From Ectocarpus siliculosus (Eukaryota; Sar; Phaeophyceae; Ectocarpales; Ectocarpaceae): 12,107 nt of DNA. The notes below the pieces were generated by a model. The model was not told where the DNA came from. It saw only the letters and a list, made by a program, of their open reading frames with translations, and did no database searches. Every line of letters begins with the position of its first letter. Position 1 is the first letter of the stretch. Below are positions 1 to 7,607 of this stretch, one piece after another. The position numbers and the translations under genes are program-made. Where the stretch lies: positions 64,001-76,107 of the forward strand of contig FN648414.1 of the NCBI GenBank assembly GCA_000310025.1. The letters are read 5' to 3'.

Positions 1-2
1 GG

Positions 3-44
3 TTCTTGCTGTACGCGCTGGGGGTGCCGGTGTTTAGTTTCACG
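3..44 (+). CDS. Partial exon a of the membrane protein gene
   Basis: The window opens inside this exon. The frame beginning at base 3 reads 14 residues, FLLYALGVPVFSFT, the end of a hydrophobic segment. The exon closes at ACG before a GTACGC donor at 45-50, in phase 0. The next exon enters in phase 0, which supports the boundary. Only 42 coding bases are visible, so the call rests on the downstream exons. Confidence 0.5.
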
Positions 45-2234
45 GTACGCGTTGCGTTGTGCTTTTTCGATATTTTCCCCACTTGCCATTGAAGGTAGAT
101 GTACAGGGATATTCCTCTTTCCAGAACCCGTCAAAATATTATTAAAGCAGCTGTTATCACTTGTAGGCGATGATATCTTGAGTATGGCCGGCCATGATGG
201 TGTTCCATTCTAACTGTGCGAATCTATGGATGTTTTGAAACTGTTCACTCCGCACAATTCGGTTCCGGTTGTTTTTTGGGTACCCTTTCCATTTGCGGCT
301 GTACACCACTCATCGACCTAGGTTGTCGCCAAAGTGCCTTCGACAGCCATGCATGCCGTTGGTGCTGTTTGAAACCACACACACGGACTGTCAGAATACT
401 GTAGGGGTTGAAAACGATGACAAGGGTAGTGAAGAACAACTCCTTACCAACATATTTCTTCGACCCTCTCTCACTGCCCCCTCCACTCTCCCAACAAACA
501 CGCAATCACACGCACGTGTCGAACGCTCTCCCTGCAACACCAATAGCCGAGGCTATGGGAGTTTGCCATCAAGTACATGGACCGCTCATCGTCTCTTGGT
601 GTGGAGATTGCCTTTGTGTGGTGGGGGCCGACGTTTGTGATGCTCTGCTTCGCGGCGGTGGCGGCCCTGGCTCGGCTGTGGGGCTTGGCGGCGTGCGGAG
701 GAAAGGGTGGCGGTGGCGGCGAAGGTACTTGCGTAATCCATCAACAGTTTCTGACTCCAGCTTTGGCGCTGCACGCCGATTGCGTAGCCCATCGTCTCGG
801 CTTCTTGCTCCTTTCGGCAGGACCGTCAATTTGCTCCTTGTGCTGCGAATGGCGTAGTAATTTAACTGCCGGTTTGCGCAGCGGTGCTACCTTGAAGATT
901 GAAGAGACTGGCAGGTGCATGCGCGCGTGTTCACATACACACCGGGGAGCTTCATGCCTACCAGCTGATACTGACACTCGGTGGTCAGCTGGTTCGCACG
1001 GTCGATGCTAACCAAAGCAACACATCCCCAATCTCTTCCTCCAACTTTCGTCTTCAAGGAGTGCCGGAGGCGTTCTCGAGATTCGTGGCGGCGTTTGGCG
1101 TGGCGGCTGGGCTCGACCCGTACCTTCTGTTCATCGTGGATTTCATGGCCGGGAACCACGACTGCTCCTCCAAGTGCTTTGACTACACTTCACCGACGTG
1201 TCGGTGCCACGAGGGCGATAGCTGGAAGCTGTACGTCAGGTTGGACGCGGAAGAGGGGGCGGGGATCAGCGGGGCTCTGTTAACCGTGATGGTGAGTTGG
1301 TTGTGCCGTTGTGGTTGTCGCGCTTCGACCAATCCTTCTTCGAGAACTTCGTCGACAGCAATGTGTCTTGATGTTTCTGTTTATAACTCTCTTCATGACC
1401 GTGCCCTATTTCTCCAACCGGCCGATGCCTCACCTCCCCCCCTCCTCGTTTTCCCTTTCATTCCCCTCCTCGTCGTCAACCAATGCACCTCATGAAATCA
1501 ACCAATCTTCCTTCTTCGGACGGATCATCTACCGTCAGATCTACGCCTTCGTGTCCGTCACGACGGCGCTCATCCTCCACCAGTACCTCCTCCACGCGCA
1601 CATGAACGGCCGGATGCTGGACGTCTGGCGGCGCCTCAACGCCGACGAGGACAACTTCTTCATCCCGCACGACCTCGAGCTCTCGGCGGCCGAGCTGCAG
1701 CACGCGTGCGTCCGCGCCAGGAAGTGGAGGGGACCCAACGGCGCCCGCCGCGAGGTCGTGTTCTTCGACTTTCACGTCAGCGAGGAAGAGGACGGGCAAG
1801 AAGCGGGCGGGGCGACCCCTCGAAGTGAAACCGGCAGGGGACCGGCAGCAGTGTCTCGAAGGGGGCCGGGGTCGGCCACAGGCCGCGGCCCCAAGTCAGG
1901 CGGCGGCAAGACCACCCACGTGGTCATCTACGACGTGTCCGTGGACTCGAAGAAGTCGCTGCACCGCCAGTTCCTCCAGACTTCCGACGGCACCATCCTA
2001 GAAGTGTTCGGGGAGGCCGGGCGGGAGGTGGGCATGCAGTTCTCCTCTTCACTCAACGCGCTTCTAAGAGAGGAGATTGGCGGTGTCGGCGCGGGGTCGA
2101 ATGGGGCCGAGAACGATGAGGGCATCTTCGCGGGCATGCTCCCGACGGCGGCGGCTTCGGCGATTCCGAGCGCGTCAGCGCACGAGGAAAGCGGCGAGAG
2201 TACCAGCGCTATGGTCATAGCCGATGCGCCATGA
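3..2234 (+). CDS. Multi-pass membrane protein, unrecognised family (C-terminal 382 residues, four exons, 5' end outside window)
   Basis: I do not recognise this protein. Spliced exons 3-44, 547-724, 1059-1291 and 1539-2234 form one uninterrupted frame ending in TGA at 2232-2234. The window starts inside a hydrophobic stretch (FLLYALGVPVFSF). Next comes a probable transmembrane segment around IAFVWWGPTFVMLCFAAVAA, a glycine-rich linker, and a roughly 75-residue domain with a cysteine cluster (C-x3-C-x7-C-x-C) that looks like a disulfide-bearing non-cytosolic loop. A second clear membrane span starts at IYAFVSVTTALILHQYLL. The last 200 or so residues are soluble: a charged part with KWRGPNGARREVVFFDFHV, a low-complexity Gly/Arg/Ser stretch, a second conserved-looking part (THVVIYDVSVDSKKSLHRQF) and a Ser/Ala-rich tail. 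Third positions are strongly G/C. Role unknown; a surface or endomembrane protein with a cytosolic tail is inference. The splice model is well supported by phase agreement. Confidence 0.7.
45..546 (+). other. Intron a (GT-AG, 502 nt)
   Basis: Donor GTACGC; acceptor ...CACCAATAG at 546 after a long pyrimidine-rich stretch (about 455-535). Phase 0 on both sides. The open frames inside it have ordinary non-coding composition. Confidence 0.55.
547..724 (+). CDS. Exon b of the membrane protein gene: transmembrane segment and Gly linker
   Basis: It encodes PRLWEFAIKYMDRSSSLGVE, then a long hydrophobic stretch, then a poly-glycine linker ending ...GGGGGE. The frame is closed upstream by TAG at 544-546, which doubles as the acceptor AG, so the exon cannot extend further 5'. 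It ends at G724 before a GTACTT donor, leaving one base of a split glycine codon. Confidence 0.65.
725..1058 (+). other. Intron b (GT-AG, 334 nt) with a clear branch site
   Basis: A near-ideal branch sequence TGCTAAC lies at 1006-1012, 46 bases before the AG at 1057-1058. It is followed by a pyrimidine-rich run ending TTTCGTCTTCAAG. Phase 1 on both sides (G + GA restores a glycine codon). Confidence 0.65.
1059..1291 (+). CDS. Exon c of the membrane protein gene: cysteine-cluster domain
   Basis: It encodes VPEAFSRFVAAFGVAAGLDP followed by a hydrophobic turn, the CSSKCFDYTSPTCRC cluster, HEGDSWKLYVRLDAEEGAG and ISGALLTVM. It ends on an ATG codon before a consensus GTGAGT donor at 1292. Four cysteines in 15 residues with acidic and aromatic surroundings suggest a small disulfide-stabilised lumenal or extracellular module, not a zinc-binding motif I can name. 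Confidence 0.7.
1292..1538 (+). other. Intron c (GT-AG, 247 nt)
   Basis: Donor GTGAGT; acceptor CTACCGTCAG at 1538. Very C/T-rich between 1415 and 1530. Phase 0 on both sides. The frame of the next exon stays open back through this intron to 1311, but that part reads as pyrimidine-derived low complexity (runs of P, S, F) and is not coding. Confidence 0.65.
1539..2234 (+). CDS. Terminal exon d of the membrane protein gene
   Basis: It encodes 231 residues and the TGA stop. A membrane span (about the first 18 residues) is followed by HAHMNGRMLDVWRRLNADED, then FFIPHDLELSAAELQHACVR, ARKWRGPNGARREVVFFDFH, a Gly/Arg/Ser-rich disordered insert (about residues 87-125 of the exon), and a second ordered block (HVVIYDVSVDSKKSLHRQFL through SSSLNALLREEIGG). 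The end is a disordered Ser/Ala/Glu tail. Codon use is the most G/C-biased in this gene. I could not tie the soluble tail to a named domain. Confidence 0.75.
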   Translation: MYAFVSVTTALILHQYLLHAHMNGRMLDVWRRLNADEDNFFIPHDLELSAAELQHACVRARKWRGPNGARREVVFFDFHVSEEEDGQEAGGATPRSETGRGPAAVSRRGPGSATGRGPKSGGGKTTHVVIYDVSVDSKKSLHRQFLQTSDGTILEVFGEAGREVGMQFSSSLNALLREEIGGVGAGSNGAENDEGIFAGMLPTAAASAIPSASAHEESGESTSAMVIADAP

Positions 2235-3000
2235 CACGTCATTGGCCACGATCCCGTGGCTGGCTGCTGCTGCGGCCACTGCAGTAGTTGCTGCACGGAC
2301 TACATACGACGGAAGCGGTAGGGTGGGGCCCACCACACACATGCAAGGCCTCGCCAAGGGGATGAATGTCGTCAGGCGTCGGGATTTCTCGAAGTGGTAC
2401 CTGTATGTTTTTTAGAAAGCGCGCCGAGCTCGCACTGTGACGTCAGGCGAAGCTGAGCGCGAGAGTCGTTAGGATGGATAGATGGGGATGAGTCCAGATA
2501 TCGTGGGGTGTGCCATAGGCTGGGGGGGTGGTGACAGTGGCGTGGCGAGGCAGACGCTCATGGCGGAGAGGCCAAGTGGAGGGTTATGAACTGGAAACAC
2601 GAACCCTTGTATTCCAGGGTCAGTCCTGTCGGTATCGAGGCGGTACCGTCCAAGAATAGTGAGGCTTTTGATGGATTAGAATGTCATTTGTTGGGGATAA
2701 ACCCTGCTCACGTCAAACGCTGGAGGCAAGCACCGCCTGGGGGAACCTGGAGAACAAACAAACCTCCAGGCTTACCTTCCTCCAGTGTGACCACGGCTGG
2801 TGCTTCAACATATGCCGAACGATGTAGACTCTGTCGCCCAGAAATGGATGGGACGAAATCACACTCACACACTCGAGCGGGGTAGACAAGAGTTGCATGT
2901 GTCGAAGTCATATTTCATTGTATTTTATGGCCTTACAACGATGGCACGAAGCATTACTGTGGTACGACCGTAACCTTAAAAGTAGGGGTCACATCTGAAG
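2235..3000. other. 3' flank and intergenic DNA, no gene seen
   Basis: The proximal part should hold the 3' UTR of the preceding gene. No AATAAA is visible near the stop. A 99-codon ATG frame at 2586-2885 has no coding bias or recognisable content. The region is mixed-composition sequence with no repeat structure that I can make out. Confidence 0.4.
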
Positions 3001-3010
3001 GTCTCCCGAT

Positions 3011-3152
3011 ATAGTGCCGGTATGTGTCCAGGCGATTTGACCGGCACTATACCGGGCACCGGCACTATTCAGAATTGAGCCTTAATAGTGCCAAACCGGC
3101 ACTATTCAGGACCTGAAAATCCCTCTATAGTGCCGGATTGGCACTATTCAGG
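3011..3152. repeat. Cluster of short inverted repeats (ATAGTGCCGG / CCGGCACTAT)
   Basis: Forward-type motifs ATAGTGCC(GG) lie at 3011-3020, 3085-3092 and 3127-3136. Reverse-type motifs (CC)GGCACTAT lie at 3041-3050, 3059-3068, 3096-3105 and 3140-3147. They pair into three hairpins: 10-bp arms with a 20-base spacer (3011-3050), 9-bp arms with a 5-base loop (3084-3106), and 8-bp arms with a 5-base loop (3127-3147). Three reverse copies continue as TTCAG, and TTCAGGACCTGAA at 3105-3117 is itself a perfect palindrome. This arrangement resembles subterminal repeats of a DNA transposon or a hairpin-rich MITE remnant. Gene regulatory use is possible but unsupported. Confidence 0.7.
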
Positions 3153-4960
3153 ACTGTTCGACTTCAGAGTGCAGCGCTTGCCCTGTGCGGGGCTGACAGA
3201 GTACCAAACGAACGGTATTTGGATCAATCGCGAGGTGGGCGACGTGGGCGGGCTTCATTAAGTTTTGTGAGGCTGGTGGACTGTCGAAAACACGGCATTG
3301 GTCACATTTTATTTAAAATTGACTCGATTGACCAGATAGATTTGTTGCACAGCAGTTGTTCTCTTCCCACCTCAGCACAAGCACTCGCTGGTGAAACGTT
3401 GCTGCTGCCTTTCAACCGTCAATCGTGCTGCCCGATATAAGTCACCATCAAATTATTATGTGTTGTATTGCAAGAAATCCGTAGCACTATTCAGGCAACC
3501 TCAAAGGCCCCCCTCGACAGCGAAAGAAAGACGCTCATGCACGCATCCGATGTACATTTGGAGGTAAAACATGCATGGATGTAGTGCTCCTTACATGAAC
3601 ACACAAAAGCAGATGCAACCTAAAAAAGGGGTGAAGAAGATAACGAACTCCCCTGTTCCTTCGATAAAAAGCTAGAGAGAAGACCAAGCCTTCAGAACAA
3701 AGAAAAACGACTGGCCAACCAAAAGACGTCAGTCTCAGTGCAGTCAAAAGCAGAACAATATTTGTTTGTCAAGGCCGTGAGAGGGCGTCATGGAGGAGGG
3801 TGAGCTATTCTCTGGATAAAAGACAGACATGGTAGCAACAGAGAGAGGAGAACTACGTGACTGCCAAGGCTTACTACTTTGAACACGCGTTCGTATCGGC
3901 GTGTTTTCATCCTTCCTTAGAAGTATTTTAGGTTCAGAGGGAAGGCCATAGGGTAGATAAACGCTGCAAACGACACGGCAAACATAATACTTCTTAGATA
4001 ACAGTATCAAAGAGAAAACAGTATGCACGTGAGCTTGCGGAGGGCAATTTCCACGATGTAGAAAGTAGGACTTTCTTTTATTCTGCGATTAGGGGCAGGT
4101 GTCTTTGAGGGAGAACGATTAACCTGGGGTTGTTGCAAGCAAGGCTATATATATTCTTTCTTTTCATGAAAACTAGCAACAAACAGGGTGCCAGGAAGCT
4201 GGCGAACGACATAGCGCATGGCTGAAAGCGAGCATGTCAGGGGACTCCCCTTTAAGGGGAAAACACTATTATTGTCGCTCGATCGTGCCCGAAGGGTGTA
4301 TTTTGTATCTAGCTTCAGGGTGTACATTTGTGTATGGCTGGATTTCGTCACAACGTGCTACCAAGCGTACGAAGACCAGTCTAAGCAAATGTTCTCGTCT
4401 CGTCGTAGCACTAGTGCTGGGAGGAAGACAGGGGTAGCAAAATGTTACATAGATGGGTAGTTTGTTGAATCAGCCTGTACCTCCGAAATATCAATCAATA
4501 GCGCTGTCGTGTCTCCCGCCCAGCGCACCCTTCTCTCTTCGATAATGCGAGAGCGGGGGGGCGATAGCGGCAGGTGAGGCAAGAGTTCCCAATAGGGTAA
4601 GCACAGTAAGCGAATTGGAGAAGATTTTGTAGTCAATGGACGGGGTGGCACCTGTAAACTGAACGATGCATGTACCAAAAGGTAGAGTGTCCTTGAGAAC
4701 ATTTGAAGATAGACGGCATTTACTAGACCCCAGTCAGTTGGCATGGAGAGGCGACTAGCGTACCGCATGAGAGAGGACGGTCACCGGCGTCGCGCTTCTC
4801 CTTCTTGGCCAGTTAGTCCCTTGGAGACTTTGAAGAAGAAATAATAAACCTCGACGACGTGTCCAAGTACGCAGAGCTCTCTGTGCCTAGTCCTGGTTCA
4901 GAATCTGGAGCCGAAGGGCGTCGCAGAAACTTTTGCTTTTCCGACGACGCTTGTTGTGAA
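3153..4960. other. Intergenic DNA, no supported gene
   Basis: Composition is near balanced, and frames on both strands are short and lack G/C third-position bias. There is a TATA-like TATATATA at 4146-4153. A small ATG frame follows at 4218-4460 (80 codons) with no recognisable motif. A 15-base perfect palindrome TCCCCTTTAAGGGGA sits at 4246-4260. On the minus strand a 107-codon ATG frame (4445-4768) is equally unremarkable. I call none of these a gene. Confidence 0.35.
3484..3495. repeat. Outlying copy of the GCACTATTCAGG motif
   Basis: GCACTATTCAGG recurs here, about 330 bases after the last copy of the cluster, exactly matching the shared GCACTATTCAGG core of 3099-3110 and 3141-3152. It may mark the far side of the same element, with 3153-3483 as its body. 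No matching opposite-orientation end was found, so the element limits are not settled. Confidence 0.45.
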
Positions 4961-4963
4961 AAG

Positions 4964-5015
4964 AGTCCTGGACAGACGTTGGGGAGATTATACCCTGTAT
5001 GAAGGGGATTACACA
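4964..5015. repeat. Diverged direct repeat, copy 1
   Basis: The core from ACGTTGGG (4976) through CCCTGTATGAAGGGG to ACACATTA matches copy 2 at about 5300-5359 with a few substitutions and one- to three-base indels. Shorter similarity extends upstream: TTCCGACGACG at 4940 against TTCCGTCGACG at 5263, then AAAAGA and GTC...CTGGA in both. The spacing of about 335 bases and the divergence suggest an old duplication or two copies of one dispersed repeat. Confidence 0.55.
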
Positions 5016-5209
5016 TTACCCCGCCCTCTTCGAGGTTGCTAGGCAATAATACTTCTATCTCTACAGGGGTGTAACCGGAACCCAACCGGCTGGCAACGAA
5101 GTACTTCTTCACAGTCTTCTATGATTCACGGCTTCGCTGGAAATTCCGTAAGTTCGAAAATCCGTTTTTGGTGCCCGACCATTTTTTAGTTGTTTTTGGA
5201 AATAACTAT

Positions 5210-5285
5210 GACGGGTGGCAGGATTTGAACCCGGGTTCTCTTCCACTAAAAGCAGACGTATCTTCCGTCGACGTCAACGACGTAA
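5210..5285 (-). other. tRNA-like 3' half (T-arm/B-box) on the minus strand, probable tRNA relic or SINE part
   Basis: Read on the minus strand, 5240 down to 5210 gives AACCCGGGTTCAAATCCTGC followed by CACCCGTCA. This is a convincing T-arm with TTCAAAT loop and a near-perfect B box (GGGTTCAAATCC). Upstream I cannot build a matching 5' acceptor (ACGGGTG expected), a D-arm, or a paired anticodon stem around CTTTTAG. It is therefore not an intact tRNA gene. A degenerate tRNA or the promoter half of a tRNA-derived SINE fits better. It lies between the two direct-repeat copies. Confidence 0.35.
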
Positions 5286-5299
5286 AAAGAAAGAATGAG

Positions 5300-5359
5300 T
5301 CGTTCTGGATACACGTTGGGTGAGATTGTACCCTGTTTGAAGGGGGTTTCCACATTGTT
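5300..5359. repeat. Diverged direct repeat, copy 2
   Basis: Second copy of the repeat at 4964-5015. ACGTTGGGTGAGATTGTACC (5313-5332) and CCCTGTTTGAAGGGGG correspond base for base to copy 1 apart from scattered changes. Both copies are followed, at different distances, by ACCCCGCC (5018 and 5392), so copy 2 or its flank may have gained an insertion. Confidence 0.55.
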
Positions 5360-5523
5360 ATCTTGTCAACGAATGTCGATCGAAACGTAGCACCCCGCCA
5401 AGATCTCTACTTGTGTCTACTTTGTCCTTGCTCGTTGTTTCGATTGCATAATACCTTCATCAAGTATCGGTTATCGCGCTAGTGGGGCGTTGGGGGTTCC
5501 ATCTCACTCGAAAACCTACGCCA

Positions 5524-6273
5524 TTACTTGACGTAGTTGTGGGTGCTGCTCGTGAATGCTCGATCTCTGCGGGCATCGACTCGGTCGCTCCGAACGTTCG
5601 ACAAAGCCTTTATCCGGCCCAAGGTGTGCGGATATCGAAACCGAAAGTGTGCGGCCTCGGCTATGTAGGGCTTGTCGGCACCTTGAGAGGCGAAGGCCGC
5701 TCGGACATATCCGGCTTTGTTGTCTCTCTCGATTCGCGCTTGTTTCTCGGACTTGATGTCGTTGAACCCGATGTTTGCAACGCTCCAGTTGGAGATGGCG
5801 GACGATTCTCGATGGTTATCGTTGTTCGTTTCATGGCCTTGTCGTGCCAGCGGTGTCTCAGATCCCGCCGACATGCTATGAGGTGATTGTGTAGTACCCC
5901 ATCGCCCTTCGGTTTTCCTTGATGTTGCGTTTTTACGTGCTGCCGCTTGCTGCACAAGCGTGTAAGCGGCCGTCACGTTGTCGGCCGAGTTTCTAGCCTC
6001 CGAAGTGGTGTGCGTTGCAGCAGAACAGAGCATCTTGTCGTTGGTAATGGTTTTAGCACCACCACTTTGAGCAGATCTGTGTCCACTGCTTGTGTTGATT
6101 GTCGCTCTTAGCTGCGCGTCCGAGATGGCACGGCATGGTGTCCTGGTGGCAATGGCCTTCGGTGCCACTTGAGGAGAAGGAGACGAACCCTGTCGAGAAA
6201 AGGGCGCAGTTTCGGGCGACACGCGCGTGAACGTGCGAAAGGAGATCAGCGAGTAGAGAGTCAAAGATACTGC
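5524..6273 (-). CDS. Hypothetical protein, Ser/Thr/Ala-rich with a basic C-terminal block; single-exon or terminal exon
   Basis: A 250-codon frame is open from 6273 to TAA at 5526-5524. I do not recognise it. The first two thirds are low-complexity Ser/Thr/Ala/Arg. The C-terminal 100 residues look folded and more conserved: NWSVANIGFNDIKSEKQARI, DNKAGYVRAAFASQGADKPY, IAEAAHFRFRYPHTLGRIKA. Third positions are C/G-enriched in this part (AAC GAC ATC AAG TCC GAG), which favours the minus strand over the overlapping plus-strand frame at 5482-5886. The first in-frame ATG is near residue 77 (about 6036), so either the protein starts there (about 170 residues) or this is a terminal exon. An acceptor-like TTTTCTCGACAG ending at 6190 would open an exon at 6189. 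The stop before 6273 is TGA at 6276-6274. Confidence 0.4.
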   Translation of the reverse strand, partial: AVSLTLYSLISFRTFTRVSPETAPFSRQGSSPSPQVAPKAIATRTPCRAISDAQLRATINTSSGHRSAQSGGAKTITNDKMLCSAATHTTSEARNSADNVTAAYTLVQQAAARKNATSRKTEGRWGTTQSPHSMSAGSETPLARQGHETNNDNHRESSAISNWSVANIGFNDIKSEKQARIERDNKAGYVRAAFASQGADKPYIAEAAHFRFRYPHTLGRIKALSNVRSDRVDARRDRAFTSSTHNYVK

Positions 6274-7482
6274 TCAAGATGACCGCAGTTGGGTTGGCCT
6301 AAATACGGGAATCTTTATCGGCGACGCGCGTACACAAACGGAGGAAGATGAAGGTCGGTCAGCGTTCGAAGTTAGGAATCGCGAAAGGACAACGGTGCAT
6401 CAGAAATCCTAAAATGGAGGCGTCAACCCTGGGAGAGTGTAGTGTCCGGAACGTGGTGGCGATGGCCTGCCACCGGAAGTTGTTTTTTCTTGGGGTGGAA
6501 GGTGGCGAGGAATGCCAAGCGGGACCAGGCGAAGTCAGTCAAGCTAGGGTGGGGTGCTAGCCTTCATGGTCGAGCTTTCATGGTCGAGCCTTCATGGACT
6601 CCATTCCCAGGCTCCGGAATACTCATTTCCCAACCTCCTGAAGAATATTTCGTAGCTGTTGAGAATCACAACAGTGACGATTTAGAACAACACTCATCTA
6701 TTGTCCCACGTCTCGCAGATCTGTACTCCGTGTATGTGTGTCTGTATTGCATGAAAATACAATAACCAGACCCCCACACTCGCCCAACAAGGTTCTTCCG
6801 GTGTACAACTCAGTAGTGCACCCATTTCGTGAGGGGTTCTGAAGATGGAGTACTATTGGCACCATGAAGTCACACAGGTAGACAGAGATTGGGTTTTACG
6901 TGTGGTGCTCACCGCTCCCACCCCTTCGTACTGGTTCGCGAATCGAGACTTATGATGCGCAGTGAGCTTTCCAGCCGGGGCCACCCCACGGTGAAGCGAG
7001 AAATTGGATGTCGTGTTTGGCCATTCCGCGAAGGTGGCCTTGGACAGCGAACTGCATTGTTTGCGGTTTTCTGGTCTATCATAAAGCCAGGGGTCCTTCG
7101 CGAAGCTCGTGTATTGGTCCAGGCTGATTCAAGGGGAAGGAAGCGCGTGGGTGGCAGTTGTGGATGCTTCGGATAAGGTGACAATGTAACGGTCGTTTGC
7201 AGTGTAACCTCTGATATTTGTGTCCTCTCTCGATGTTTGTACTCACTTTTCAGTTGTACAGGGACGAAATTTTGAGTACTGAATACCTCTTCTATTGGTT
7301 GTGGGAGTCAGGATGCGAAGTAGGCAGGCCTACGACAAGCATGAATGAATGAGAAGGATTAGCAAAATTCTTGCACAGCGCGACACGAATGTGCACAACG
7401 TCGTAACTCCAACAGCAATCTGTTTACGAAGACAAAGGCGATGACATAAGACGTGGTGGCACACAGATACAATGAGATAAAC
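6274..7482. other. Intergenic DNA, no supported gene
   Basis: Short frames only. An ATG frame at 6348-6560 (70 codons) and a frame at 6889-7176 show no family features. A hairpin-capable GGTGGC...GCCACC with flanking TCCGG...CCGGA lies near 6446-6477. The only clear repeat is the 14-base tandem at 6561-6602. If the minus-strand gene below 6273 starts in this region, its promoter should be here, but I see no decisive TATA box. Confidence 0.35.
6561..6602. repeat. Three-copy 14-base tandem repeat
   Basis: CCTTCATGGTCGAG (6561-6574), CTTTCATGGTCGAG (6575-6588) and CCTTCATGGACTCC (6589-6602) follow each other without gaps. The second differs from the first by one base, and the third is degraded at its 3' end. 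Confidence 0.7.
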
Positions 7483-7607
7483 AACAGCCGTGCGGATGTG
7501 GTCCTTCGGCTGGAAGAGGTTTACTACGACACAGGCGGACGGTTTCCCCCCGGGGCTTTTGTTGACCTCACACAGAGTTTGGCAGAAAGGTTCTTCAACA
7601 CCGGTAT
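7483..7607 (+). CDS. Possible isolated exon or gene fragment
   Basis: A stretch flanked by an acceptor-like AACAACAG (ending 7482) and a donor-like CCG/GTATGC (7608) reads RADVVLRLEEVYYDTGGRFP then PGAFVDLTQSLAERFFNTG in one frame. The amphipathic, protein-like composition and the codons GTG GTC CTT CGG CTG GAA GAG stand out from the surrounding AT-richer, featureless DNA. I found no partner exon on either side and no family match. It may be a fragment of a captured or decayed gene, or chance. Confidence 0.2.

Noticed and set aside
408-857. 149-codon plus-strand frame at 408-857
   Set aside because: It overlaps exon b in another frame. Arg/Gly/Ser-rich content arises from the GC-rich exon, with no domain features.
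884-914. Mini-exon reading GATLKIEETG between TTGCGCAG and GTGCAT
   Set aside because: Joined to the exon ending at 724 (phase 1), it reads into TGA at once, and its end phase does not match the exon at 1059.
896-1058. 5' extension of exon c (frame open upstream of 1059)
   Set aside because: A TGCTAAC branch site and a pyrimidine tract end exactly at 1058, and phase joins the exon ending at 724 to 1059. The extension would leave exon b without a partner.
1311-1538. Start of an independent gene for the 1311-2234 frame
   Set aside because: It begins with GTG, not ATG, and the first 76 codons are C/T-rich intron sequence. A clean acceptor at 1538 restores phase with exon c.
3011-3152. CRISPR-like array from the repeated 10-base word
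   Set aside because: Copies alternate in orientation, spacing is irregular (3 to 30 bases) and the context is eukaryotic. Hairpin repeats of a transposon fit better.
4246-4260. 15-base palindrome TCCCCTTTAAGGGGA as an operator or terminator
   Set aside because: Single occurrence, no adjacent gene and no T run. Short perfect palindromes are expected by chance in 12 kb.
4813-5112. 99-codon minus-strand frame
   Set aside because: It starts with GTG, spans the direct repeat, has no third-position bias and no domain. The second repeat copy disrupts the equivalent frame by indels.
5215-5235. LTR retrotransposon primer-binding site (TGGCAGGATTTGAACCC)
   Set aside because: It corresponds to a tRNA T-arm rather than the last 12-18 bases of a tRNA, and no LTR pair or polyprotein frame is nearby.
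5482-5886. 134-codon plus-strand frame opposite the minus-strand hypothetical gene
   Set aside because: No ATG at its start. Codon composition favours the minus strand; this looks like its shadow.
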